NCBI GenBank assembly: GCA_010909725.1
Contig: JAACMV010000017.1
Span: 372,001 to 436,000 of the forward strand
Reading direction: 5' to 3'
DNA: 64,000 nucleotides
Origin: Picochlorum sp. 'celeri'
Taxonomy: Eukaryota > Chlorophyta > Trebouxiophyceae
Positions within the stretch are counted from its first letter, which is position 1; each line of letters starts with the position of its first letter. Positions 21,188 through 30,291 of the stretch are shown here, piece after piece. Under the pieces are notes generated by a model. The model did no database searches and was not told where the DNA came from. It saw only the letters and a program-made list of their open reading frames with translations. Position numbers and translations under genes: made by a program.

Positions 21188-22826
21188 TCACTTGTCTTTC
21201 TTTTTCAGGCTCAAGTGATTCAAACTCCAAACATAGTCAACAGGCCTCTTGTATCCAGTACGGTTCAACAACACATCTGCCTCTGCTGGACCACGGCTTC
21301 CAAACTCGTACTCATGGATAGGAACCTTGCCTTCATCAATTGCATTCAATAGTGGTGTGAATATACTCCAGGCGGCCTTCAACTCATCCCTCCGGAGAAA
21401 ATGCTGCTGATCTCCTCGAATGGCCTCCAAGATGAGTCCTGAGTATGCATCAGGAATGACTACACCAGGGAATCGACGTCTGTAATCGAGATCGAGTTCA
21501 CTCATTTCAGTCCCCATATCCAATCCTGGAGATTTAACCACAATCTTGGCATAAATCGCTTCATCAGGCTGGAGCCGCACCACAATCTCATTGCGGAGGT
21601 ACTCTGGGTCTCCTGGGAAGATGAATGTTGGAGGCTGCCGCAGCTGGATCCGAATATCTGCCTTTCTCTGACTCAACGCCTTCCCTGCTTTAATAATAAA
21701 CGGAACTCCAGCCCATCTATCATTGTTAATACCAAGTATCATGGATGCAAACGTTGGCGTCTTGGACCCTTCTGGCACCGTGGGATCATCCAAGTATCCC
21801 GGCTCTGTCCCTTTCCCAACATACTGTCCAAGAACACAATCTTCCGGCCGGACCGGACGAACACATCGCAACAACTTCAACTTTTCATCCCTAATATCAT
21901 CAGGATGCAACGTTGCAGGCTTTTCCATGGCAACAAAGGCAAGTATCTGACTCAAATGCGTTGCAATCATATCCCTAATGATTCCAAAGCTATCAAAATA
22001 CCCACCTCTCCCTTGTGTCCCAAAATTCTCTTTGAATGTAATTTGAACAGACGCTATATCTTCTCGAGACCATAGAGGGCTAAACAGAGTGTTTGCAAAC
22101 CTCAACACAAACAAATTCTGAAGCATTTCCTTCCCCAAATAGTGATCAATTCTGTACAACTGCTCCTCTGGGTACAATGCCCCCAATTGCTCTGCCAACT
22201 CTTCAGCCGAATCAGTATCTCTTCCAAATGGCTTTTCAATAATGATTCGAATCCAATTAGACTCTACATCAGAGATACTGTCGCAATGCTGTTTCAGCCC
22301 CTTGCACACAGTTGGATACACTGTGGGAGGCAGTGCCAGATAATACAACCGCCCAAGAGGTGAGCCAGGATGCTGTGCCTCAATACCAGCCAACACCGCT
22401 TCCAGCTTCTGAAACCCCGAATCTTCATCGTACGAACCAGCAACATACGTACAAATTCCAAGAAACGCCCGAACATCATCCTCAGAACCCTTCAAGTGGG
22501 GAGACACCCTGTCCCTCAACTCCTCATTCGTCAACGAGGATCGAGCATACCCAATAATATGCGTATTTTTTGGAAGAAAATTGTTTTTAAATAGAAAATA
22601 CAGCGCCGGATATGTCTTTTTCTTGGCCAAATCACCCGAAGCCCCTGCAAACACGCCATGCGATGATCGAATCCAAGCAAACCGAATGATTTTCTCTCAT
22701 TCAAACCCACACCATACCTGCTACAACAATACTAAGACATAAATTATCTCGAGAATCTGGTTCCCATGCACATCTATCACAGGAAGAAACCTTTCTGTGG
22801 ACTGCTGTTTTCTCACTCGCTGCCAT
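21188..22826 (-). CDS. G6PD: Glucose-6-phosphate 1-dehydrogenase, 2 exons
   Basis: This is the first enzyme of the oxidative pentose phosphate pathway: glucose 6-phosphate + NADP+ to 6-phosphogluconolactone + NADPH. Exon 1 is 22718..22826 and exon 2 is 21188..22644; the 73-nt intron (GTATGG..TTTGCAG, phase 1) lies inside the NADP-binding motif, between the A and the G of VVAGASGDLAKK. The product is 521 aa, a normal length. Motifs: GASGDLAKKKTYPAL (NADP fold), RIIIEKPFG, and RIDHYLGKE with the catalytic His near residue 200. The N-terminal extension is only about 30 residues, so a cytosolic isoform is more likely than a plastid one, though this is inference. ATG 22826 lies 31 nt downstream of the DRG1 stop on the same strand, so the two may be co-transcribed. 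Confidence 0.94.
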
Positions 22827-22857
22827 GGTTCCTTGCTATTATTATTACATGCGATTC

Positions 22858-24068
22858 TTATATTTTTTTAACAATTTGGACAATATCTTCGTCCTCTAAC
22901 ACGTGTTCTTTTCCCACTCTCTGAGGACGATGCTTTGCTGACGTGCCCCAGACAAGAGCATACTTGAACTGCTTGATGATGGCCTTGTGCAATTTATTGC
23001 AAAACTGTTCCACTGTGCATTTATCTGATGGCAACACAACCGGATCTGACCAATCTGGTAATTTTCCTTTCGGTTTCGTATAAATACGGGTGAGATTCAA
23101 ATATCTCCAAATCATCTCCACAAGGCCATCCAAGTTCCATTCATGGAAGGATGAGACGGGGCAGTAATGGGGCAGTTTGGACATGACCTTGAGCTCTTCT
23201 AACGTAATCTGATCAATCTTGTTGATGGCATAAATACATGGGATATAAATTCGACTTCCTTCGATGACATCAACGATATCATCCACCTCGTAATCGCCCC
23301 TCATGTGGATGTCTGCATTGTGAATTCTGTACTCTCCCAAGACTCGTTTGACAGTATCCAGGTCAACCTTGGGATCAGACACCGTCGTGGTGAAATTAAT
23401 GCCGCCCTTGTCTTTCTTCTTAAACGTAATCTCTGGCGGCTTTTTATTCAATCGGATTCCAAATCCTTCCAGCTCGTGCTCGATCAATCGTTTGTGGGTG
23501 ATGGGCTTGAGGCAGTCCAGGACAATAATAATCAAACTACAGGTCCTGGCAGTGGCAATGACCTGTCTACCTCTACCTTTACCGTCCTTGGCTCCCTCAA
23601 TAATACCCGGGAGATCTAATAATTGAATTTTTGCGCCTCTATACCGAATCATTCCAGGGACACACGTCAGCGTGGTGAATTCATACGCTGCAGCCTCTGA
23701 AAATGTCCCAGTCAGCTTGGTCAGCAGAGTCGACTTTCCAACAGACGGAAACCCAACCATACCCACTCGCGCATCTCCAACCTTATTCACTTCAAATCCC
23801 TCTCCTTTTCCACCACCTCCACCTCCACCAGAAGGCTCAATGAGCTCTCTACGCAGTTTGGCAAGCTTCGCTTTGAGCATTCCCAAATGCCCTGCTGTAG
23901 CTTTATTCTTCTGTGTTCTGGCCATTTCGGCCTCAATTTCGGCAATTTTCTGCGCAATAAAAACACAAATAATGGTAAGAGATTGACCCATTGGGGCGAA
24001 TGGAAGGCGAATGACATGAATTCAGCACCATGGTTGTTGCATACTAGACGCACCTGAAGGACACTCAT
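22858..24068 (-). CDS. DRG1: DRG1, developmentally regulated GTP-binding protein, 2 exons
   Basis: DRG1 is a conserved eukaryotic OBG-type GTPase that associates with polysomes through a DFRP partner and relieves ribosome stalling. Exon 1 is 24054..24068 (15 nt, MSVLQ), followed by a 104-nt intron (GTGCGT..GCGCAG, phase 0) and exon 2 22858..23949. The product is 368 aa, matching the family (about 367). Joining restores [20 protein letters not shown], the expected N-terminus. Motifs: GFPSVGKS (G1), [13 protein letters not shown] (G3), NKID (G4), and a C-terminal TGS domain ([12 protein letters not shown]...). A Gly run (GGGGGGG) sits in the linker before the G domain. The first ATG of the unspliced frame (23991) is inside the intron and should not be used. 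Confidence 0.94.
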
Positions 24069-25293
24069 GGCTCACAAATACCTATGTAATTATTGATGAT
24101 ACCAGTAGTAGATAAACGCAGCTATACTGCGAGCAATACTGAAAAAAGACACGAATTACTTGTGTCAAAAAAGACAGCCGTCACCGAACCAGGCTATTCT
24201 CCTTTCGTATATGGTATTCGTGTACTAGAAACAAATATTACAATACTCATATGACGTAGAGGGGCATCAATGGCCAGAATGCAGAAAGAAAACTCGGATG
24301 AACAACTGTAGGCAATCAATCCTCACCTGGAAAGGTGATGGAGGTGATGTCTGCTGACCAGCCCCTGGTGGACCATCAGCACATGTGATTATTGTCTTGC
24401 CATCTCCTGGCGGTCACAAATGACTGCCACCTTGAGATGGTAGATCAAGGGCGTGTGTGTGTATAGTAGATGATGGAGTTGAAAAATCCTAGAGTATACT
24501 TTTGGGTCCTTATTTAATACAGACATTACAGTCATCACACATTGTCATCTCCCATAGATAGATGTGGCTCACTCCTCAAGTGCATGCTACTGTGTATAAA
24601 TCGATACATAAATACAGATAGATATATCGATCATGTAGCAGCTGAAGCGTTGGATCTATCAAGTATAGTGCGGCCATGCATGCCATGCTGGTAGCAACGC
24701 TGCATCTTCTGCGGAATAAATAAGGATGAGATGCCATGCAAAGAATGCAACTGTATATTACTACATAATTGTTTTATTTGTACACAATTAAGATTTCTAG
24801 TTTATAGCAGAAACTTGTTTCATAGAGAAGAACTGAAGATGCTACATGGCAATGGGTTTCCTATTCAAGTGTCTATACATAGAGCATCATTTCTTCTTCA
24901 TTCATTGGATGCTCTTGTTGATTGATACATAATATGCAGGTACGTATGTTGTGATCTGTGACAATATATATATATATAGGCAATGAGAGTGATGTGATGA
25001 TTTCCAACCATAATCAACATGGCTGATTCTGATGCTGAAATAACGGATATTCATGCACCACCACTCTGATCACTCTCATTACCTATTTGATGATGTTTCT
25101 TAGTAGTTGCTCGATCTTTACATGTATATGTGTGTGGGATTTCAATGGAGTTGAATCGTTGCTATGCAGGCCTGCTTTTCTTCATAATACGTATATACCC
25201 ATATACGTATATAATTATGATAATGATGAATTGTTTCTTGTAACTCCTTCACCAAAAGAAAAAAGAAAAACACGGATGTTGGTATTTTATTTT
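24069..25293. other. 1.2-kb spacer with hairpin cluster and TA repeats
   Basis: This is the longest stretch without a gene outside the lipase array. It lies between the DRG1 start (-) and the 3' end of the PIP-box gene (-). It contains three tandem hairpins (24323-24440, listed separately), a (TA)-rich run at 24964-24979, and an AT-rich region with several stop-rich frames. Short open frames (24731-24925 and 25087-25299) look random. No gene was recognised. Confidence 0.5.
24323..24440. other. Three tandem hairpins, candidate structured RNA or element
   Basis: Three perfect or near-perfect inverted repeats follow each other. Hairpin 1: TCACCT (24323-24328), loop GGAA, AGGTGA (24333-24338), a 6-bp stem closed by a GNRA-type tetraloop. 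Hairpin 2: TGCTGA (24352-24357) with TCAGCA (24376-24381), containing an inner CCAG/CTGG stem. Hairpin 3: CCATCTC (24400-24406) with GAGATGG (24434-24440), plus an inner 9-bp stem TGGCGGTCA/TGACTGCCA (one G-U in RNA) around loop CAAA. It matches no snRNA, snoRNA or tRNA that I know. It could be a non-coding RNA, an upstream element of DRG1, or a decayed repeat. Strand is unknown. Confidence 0.3.
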
Positions 25294-26502
25294 TCATGAT
25301 GATGATGATGCATGCTGCGCAGCCTGGGATGACTTCTTCTTTCTGGGTCTCCCAACAGGGGCTTTGGGCACATTGCTCTTTAAAACCTTTTGTTCGTAGA
25401 CATTCCTCACTTGTTGACTTGAAATACTGCCAAGTATAGGACCGTTATACCGAGAACGGAGAGATTGGGCAGCCTTTGAATACAACGAATTAGGCCAACG
25501 CTGTTTTGCCTCCTCAACTGCTTTTCGAACTTGCTCAATTTGCGTGTCTGTCCATTTGTGGTTTTCACCAGACTGCCTGTTCTGTTTGGTCAAATACTTG
25601 GTATTGACCTTTCCACCAACTTTTTCCAACGCTTCTGTCAGCTTGGAGAAGAATGAAGCATGAACATCAACACCAGCACTTCTCTTGCTGAAATCACGCA
25701 ACTTGTCAAACTCGACCAGATCCAGTCTAGCAACATCTCTTTCAACCATCTCTTCAATAATTACTTTCCCTATAATACCTTTTTCTCGTATATATTTCTT
25801 CGCCTCTTTCGACATCATGGAATCGACCCGCTCGCTATCGATAAATGCCAGCCGAAGAAACACCTCCATGCCAGGTGTAAAAGCAGATGCCTTCTTCCCA
25901 GCACAATCTTCCTCATGCCGTTCTTCAACTCGCTCAGTTGTTCTTGCTTCAACTACAGGGACATCTGTTTCTTCTTCGTGTCTTGTCTCATTGCAATCCA
26001 CATTCTGTGAGACATGACCAACAACAGGCTTGAAAAAGCTTGTCAATGCCCGCTGGCTTTTCTTCTTCCTACTCGCGTTTTCCTCCTCCAAATCCTTTGC
26101 CGTATGCTCTGCCTTTGTCAATTTTCTTCCCTTCCTTTTCTCTCGCTCTTCCCATCGACGTTCAGTTTCTTTCCGTTGCCTCTCTTGCCGTGCCTGCCAC
26201 TCTTGGTGCTGTGCCTCTCTCCTGGCCTCTCTCTCCGCATCAGATATAGCCGCAGATTGCCTCGCCTTCTGTCTCTCCCTCCTTCTCATTCGTTCTATAC
26301 TTGACTGTTTCACCTTGGTCCCACCAACGTGAACATACACATCACCAGTAAAATCGCAAGGATCTCCAGAAACTTCAATATACACACCGTCCGAAGACTG
26401 CGTTACAGAAGTAACCTCACATCCCGTGACTGTCAAAGTATTCTTTTCCTTGTTTGACAAGGTAATACCAGTTGCATCGGCTTGGTGCCTCGTATCCGCC
26501 AT
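25294..26502 (-). CDS. Unknown nuclear-type protein with PIP box, coiled coil, Myb-like region and AT-hook
   Basis: This 402-aa intronless protein belongs to no family I know. The order of visible parts is: residues 1-65, beta-rich and polar; about 68-150, a long Arg/Glu/Gln-rich helix, probably a coiled coil; about 153-162, QRALTSFFKP, a match to the PCNA-interacting PIP-box pattern Qxx[ILM]xx[FY][FY]; an acidic linker; about 210-300, helical; about 318-375, HKWTDTQIEQVRKAVEEA...RWPNS, a Myb/SANT-like region; and about 385-392, VGRPRKKK, an AT-hook. The combination suggests chromatin or replication-fork work in the nucleus. The C-terminal run of His and Ser codons (ATGATGATG repeat on the + strand) is low complexity. 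Start: ATG 26502. Confidence 0.75.
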   Translation of the reverse strand: MADTRHQADATGITLSNKEKNTLTVTGCEVTSVTQSSDGVYIEVSGDPCDFTGDVYVHVGGTKVKQSSIERMRRRERQKARQSAAISDAEREARREAQHQEWQARQERQRKETERRWEEREKRKGRKLTKAEHTAKDLEEENASRKKKSQRALTSFFKPVVGHVSQNVDCNETRHEEETDVPVVEARTTERVEERHEEDCAGKKASAFTPGMEVFLRLAFIDSERVDSMMSKEAKKYIREKGIIGKVIIEEMVERDVARLDLVEFDKLRDFSKRSAGVDVHASFFSKLTEALEKVGGKVNTKYLTKQNRQSGENHKWTDTQIEQVRKAVEEAKQRWPNSLYSKAAQSLRSRYNGPILGSISSQQVRNVYEQKVLKSNVPKAPVGRPRKKKSSQAAQHASSSS

Positions 26503-27038
26503 ACTGCAGGTTGTTGTTACGCAACTGAAATTTGAAATTGTCTCGACTATATATCACTTGTGGTAGTTTTTTCTTCTTCTTTTGTAGCCTACTAATATAT
26601 ATATGTATAGATATTTTAGAAAAATACTACTACAGTTGTATTCATGAATACTGCCGTAGTAGTATGGCATGGGATCCATCCATCCATCCATCCATCCATG
26701 GTCACCACCACCAATGGCCAATATTATTATGGCCATGATGAAGTCCCCCCAATTTGGGGCTGTGAGGCATAGTATGAGATGAAACAGAAGAGATTGAACG
26801 TATTCTCAGTGAGAAGAGGGAATGTGAGCAATCATCGATCGACAAGAAGAATCTGTCTACAAGAGCCAAGCTTGGCAACTCAAGTTGAAGTAGAGAGATC
26901 TCTCTAGAGATTCCAGTCCAGACAATCTGCTCAGGAGTAGGGAATATCAGCACTGCGGTAGCCATGTCATACTGAAAAAATTAGTTATATTTGAAGCCAT
27001 ATATAGTAGTACTAGTAATATAAACGCATAAAAGTATA
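26503..27038. other. Divergent spacer with CCAT microsatellite
   Basis: This 536-nt interval lies between two divergent genes (PIP-box protein - and SF3A2 +). It contains the (CCAT)6 microsatellite and a TA-rich tract (26590-26610). An 87-codon frame on the - strand (26702..26965) begins with ATG, but it runs into the repeat flank and has no recognisable domain. Confidence 0.5.
26676..26699. repeat. (CCAT)6 microsatellite
   Basis: Six perfect copies of CCAT occupy 26676-26699, next to CACCACCACC (26703-26712) and a TGGCCA..TGGCCA direct/inverted word pair. This is a simple tetranucleotide repeat in a non-coding spacer. Confidence 0.9.
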
Positions 27039-27811
27039 ATGAGTTTTATGGCCGGACGGGAATTTGGGAGCAAAACTGGCTCTGGTTTTGTCTCTAAAGA
27101 GCACGAGGTATGTCATTGTATTCGCCTGTTCTTTCTTTTTTAAAAAATAAATATAAATATTATAAACGAATGAATGAATGGATGCAGGCGATTGATCGGC
27201 GAGAGAGGCTCAGGCGCCTTGCACTCGAAACGATTGATGTATCGAGGGACCCGTATTTTATGAAGAACCATTTGGGTCAATATGAGTGTCGTTTATGCCT
27301 TACTCTTCATAAGAATGAAGGGAATTACTTGGCGCATACTCAAGGGAAGAGGCATCAGCAAAACATGGCGAAAAGGGCTGCAATGGAAGCAGCAGAGAAG
27401 GAAGCAGCACCGGCACCGCAGCGGCGAGTGGCGATTCGAAAGACTGTCAAAATTGGACGTCCTGGGTATAGAGTGACTAAAGAATATGATCATTCTGATA
27501 GCACAAAGGCGCTGTTGTTTCAAATAGAGTATCCTGAGATTTCAGATGGAGAACGACCGCGGCATCGATTTATGAGTGCAATAGAGCAGAAGAAGGAGCC
27601 AACAGATTGGAGATATCAATATTTATTATTTGCAGCTGAACCGTATGAGACTATTTGCTTCAAGATTCCAAATATGGAGGTGGATAATAGCAAGAAGGAT
27701 GTGCAGATGTTTCGGCATTGGGATCAAGATGGGAAAGTGTATAGTCTGCAGATTCCGTTTCGAAACAGCGAACACAACCTTGCTATTCCTGCGCCACCTC
27801 ATGCTATGTAA
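27039..27811 (+). CDS. SF3A2: Splicing factor 3A subunit 2 (SF3a66/PRP11), 2 exons
   Basis: SF3A2 is part of the SF3a complex of the U2 snRNP and binds near the branch site. Exon 1 is 27039..27107 and exon 2 is 27188..27811; the 80-nt intron has GTATGT..GATGCAG. The product is 230 aa. The joined N-terminus reads GREFGSKTGSGF...EAIDRRERLRRLALETID, the family hallmark. A matrin-type C2H2 zinc finger follows (YECRLCLTLH..H....H near residue 60-80). The conserved core ends near IPFRNSEHNLAIPAPPHAM. The Pro-rich C-terminal tail of animal SF3A2 is absent, as in plants and yeast. The stop is 6 nt from the convergent MYND gene. Confidence 0.94.
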
Positions 27812-27817
27812 TGTAAT

Positions 27818-29128
27818 TTATACGCGAATTTCTAGTGAGCATCCGAATCCGTTTGATGCGTATGGCATACCATGGGATGGCATGGTAACGTTTGCAGGTT
27901 TGCGAAAGGGGTTCATGAGCACTGCTGTAGCTTTGACATGGGTGTGTAGAAACTCGGAGCATTCTTTACTCTTTTGAGGGTGACCTCCACATGCCATGGC
28001 GATGTCGCCCATCCCGAGGAATGGAAGTTTTCCTTCATACTCTGGAATGCATGTCTTTCCAAACAGCATGTACAAGTTCTTCCGCGCTACTTCTATGGAT
28101 TCCTGAACATAGTCTGTGAAGAAGAACATGTTGGGGCTGTGTCTCGTTGCCATGAGTGATTTAATGTGACATACAGTATCCATCCATGACGGATATGCCC
28201 CAATACCAGCATTCAATGCACATACAATGTGGGACTCTGCCATGAGTTGTATTGATGCTGGGTCTGTCAGTGTGGTTGATCTGCACGTGATTTTCATTTC
28301 TTTGGATGTTGTAGATGATGTAATATTGATGCATTTCTGATCCATCCAAGATGGGAGTTCTGGGCCCGCCATGGTAATGTCAAAGGAATAGCCAGGCAAG
28401 AGGTTGAACAATTCCAACAACAATGGCCATTGGTCCAACTCCTTCTCGCATCCTGCCAACACGAGTTGTATCACATCCGTGCGTGCGGAAGAATTAGTAT
28501 TATTATTCCTCAAGAATCTCTTGATTGCCCAAAATATCGTGAGTGGGATATCCATCAGCACCATGAGCTTTTTTTGCTCTGCAGTCCTTGTTCTTCTTTT
28601 ATACTCCAAGTATGATTGCCAGTCCACAATAGAGTCGTACACCTCCACAGGAGATCCATCCAGAACACAATTACTCCCTTCAGTACCCCACCACGCATCC
28701 AGCTGAGGGCGTATACTGTCCGTTGTCACGTCAACGTGTTTCCGCCTCTCAGAGACATGGTGCCCAAACCAGCCTTGTACAAGCGGCCCACTGACACAAA
28801 ATGCCGATGCATTCCCGACACCGCAAGAGCATTCCATCCGAAATGGATCCTTTCTATGAACCCCAATCTTCTCCAGCATGTCACACGGAGATGAGTAGAG
28901 ATTGTCCGTCAAACACCATGAAAACAAGGGTGCAAGAGAGGTATAAAATCCATCCTCCAAAGCACTCGACCGAAACTCGCGTAATCGAATACAGTCCTCT
29001 CTACTATGCCCACCCTGATCTATATATCTTTGCTGATGAGATTTGCTACAGAAATACAGGCATCCGCATCCATCGCAGACGATTGGAGAAGAACTCACAT
29101 TGCTCCCACACGCACTGCAACACTTCAT
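27818..29128 (-). CDS. MYND zinc-finger protein (MSS51/ZMYND15-like)
   Basis: This is a 436-aa single-exon protein. The N-terminal MYND finger has CSACGSN....CDGCGCLYFCSKSHQQRYID..GHSREDC (CxxC, CxxC, CxxxH/C spacing). The middle has CECSCG-like cysteines. The C-terminal half is an alpha/beta domain with FDITMAGPELPSW, ITCRSTTLTDP and VCALNAGIGAYPSW, which resembles the putative binding domain of MSS51/ZMYND15-type proteins. MYND fingers bind Pro-rich peptides; in yeast, MSS51 acts in mitochondrial COX1 translation. The role here is not established. The frame is open from 29140 but only from a TTG; the first ATG is 29128. It lies 41 nt downstream of the CCDC25 stop on the same strand. Confidence 0.75.
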   Translation of the reverse strand: MKCCSACGSNVSSSPIVCDGCGCLYFCSKSHQQRYIDQGGHSREDCIRLREFRSSALEDGFYTSLAPLFSWCLTDNLYSSPCDMLEKIGVHRKDPFRMECSCGVGNASAFCVSGPLVQGWFGHHVSERRKHVDVTTDSIRPQLDAWWGTEGSNCVLDGSPVEVYDSIVDWQSYLEYKRRTRTAEQKKLMVLMDIPLTIFWAIKRFLRNNNTNSSARTDVIQLVLAGCEKELDQWPLLLELFNLLPGYSFDITMAGPELPSWMDQKCINITSSTTSKEMKITCRSTTLTDPASIQLMAESHIVCALNAGIGAYPSWMDTVCHIKSLMATRHSPNMFFFTDYVQESIEVARKNLYMLFGKTCIPEYEGKLPFLGMGDIAMACGGHPQKSKECSEFLHTHVKATAVLMNPFRKPANVTMPSHGMPYASNGFGCSLEIRV

Positions 29129-29169
29129 GATGGCATTCAATCTCCATTTTTTTATATAAAGAAATGTAA

Positions 29170-29899
29170 TTACATAAAATCATCTTCAAATTCCTCATAC
29201 GTTGAGTATTTATTCCTCAAATCCGCATTTGTCTGCATGGCATCCTCTGTCAAGACTCTATCATACGAATACAATTCTTTCAACCTCTTCTGCTCTTCTT
29301 TTTCACTCTTTTCCAACGCCTTCTGCCTTTGAGCTTCTATTTTTGCCAAACGCCGTTGCTCAGCAAGCCAGGCCTCCTTCTCTGCCTCTAAATCTGGGTA
29401 CAACTCCTCCTTTGTCTTGTTCAACCTATTCACAATCTCATTCTCACGCTTCTCAACTCTATAATCCCGTATCAGCTTTGTATCATGGTATCCAACCTGC
29501 CCAGCAACCATATCTCCAGTTTTCTTTAAATTACTTGCGGGCGTGTACACAATATTCAGCTTGTTCACCTTGTTCCCTTGAATAGAGTTTGCCTTGACCA
29601 ACTGACAGCAATCCTCCAGAGTTTCATCTGGTATATCGGCAATCGTCTTCCCCTCAGGAAGCCTCAAGTACACGTGAGCCGATGATAAGTTATCCACGTG
29701 AAACCAAATATCAATAGGCAACGAATACCGTATCAATTCCTCATTTTCATGCTTGTCTTTCCCCTGAGCACAGTCAAAATGTCACATGAATACGTCATCA
29801 AAGTTCTTCTTATAAACATATGCACGTATTACATACCATGTATATCAGATAATCGTCCTTTCCAGGACCATAGTGCCGTGGTTTGAAGTAAAATACCAT
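29170..29899 (-). CDS. CCDC25: CCDC25 homologue (NFACT-R domain), 2 exons
   Basis: This is a 218-aa protein. Exon 1 is 29837..29899 and exon 2 is 29170..29763, with a 73-nt intron (GTATGT..CTCAG, phase 0). The spliced N-terminus reads MVFYFKPRHYGPGKDDYLIYM then GKDKHENEELIRY, followed by DIWFHVDNLSSAHVYLRL, CQLVKANSIQGNK and VYTPASNLKKTGDM. These are the conserved blocks of the NFACT-R (DUF814) domain shared with RQC2/NEMF. The C-terminus is a charged coiled coil (KEAWLAEQRRLAKIEAQRQ) ending in an acidic EEFEDDFM tail. CCDC25 is widely conserved in eukaryotes; its core function in algae is not known. The MYND gene starts 41 nt downstream on the same strand. Confidence 0.9.
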
Positions 29900-30291
29900 G
29901 CTGTGCCACCCAGACTCTGAGAGAGAGAGAAAGAAAACCTTTTTTTTCTTCTTCTTTCCTGACTGGAAATCCCAATGTTCTGATACCAGATGTTGGTGAT
30001 CACGTGTGAATATATATATATTCTAAAATGCAAATACTGTCTACCCTGCAGCCAGTCACAATTCCATGATTTTAGTTTATTTTTATTATCTGTATTACGG
30101 AAGTTGTTCCCGAGTGGATTCACCCGTCCATCGAGGCGCCTCGCGATGCATTCAGAAGAAATCAAAACTAAATTTACTCATATGGAAGAATCTGATGGTG
30201 GATCTACTAGAGGTGGCTTGGGCAACAGGATGGACGCTTGTTGGTAGGACTGCAGAACGTTTGAATTTGAATTTCCCTTCTTGGTGGAGTG
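29900..30291. promoter_or_regulatory. Divergent spacer, CCDC25 / TERT
   Basis: These 392 nt separate the CCDC25 start (-) from the proposed TERT start (+). A TATATATA tract sits at 30011-30021. An open + frame at 29990-30247 lacks family similarity, but an upstream TERT exon here cannot be ruled out. Confidence 0.45.

Noticed and set aside
26702..26965. 87-codon - strand ORF upstream of SF3A2
   Set aside because: It ends in the CCAT/CACC repeat-rich flank and lacks similarity or a hydrophobic or charged pattern typical of a small protein.
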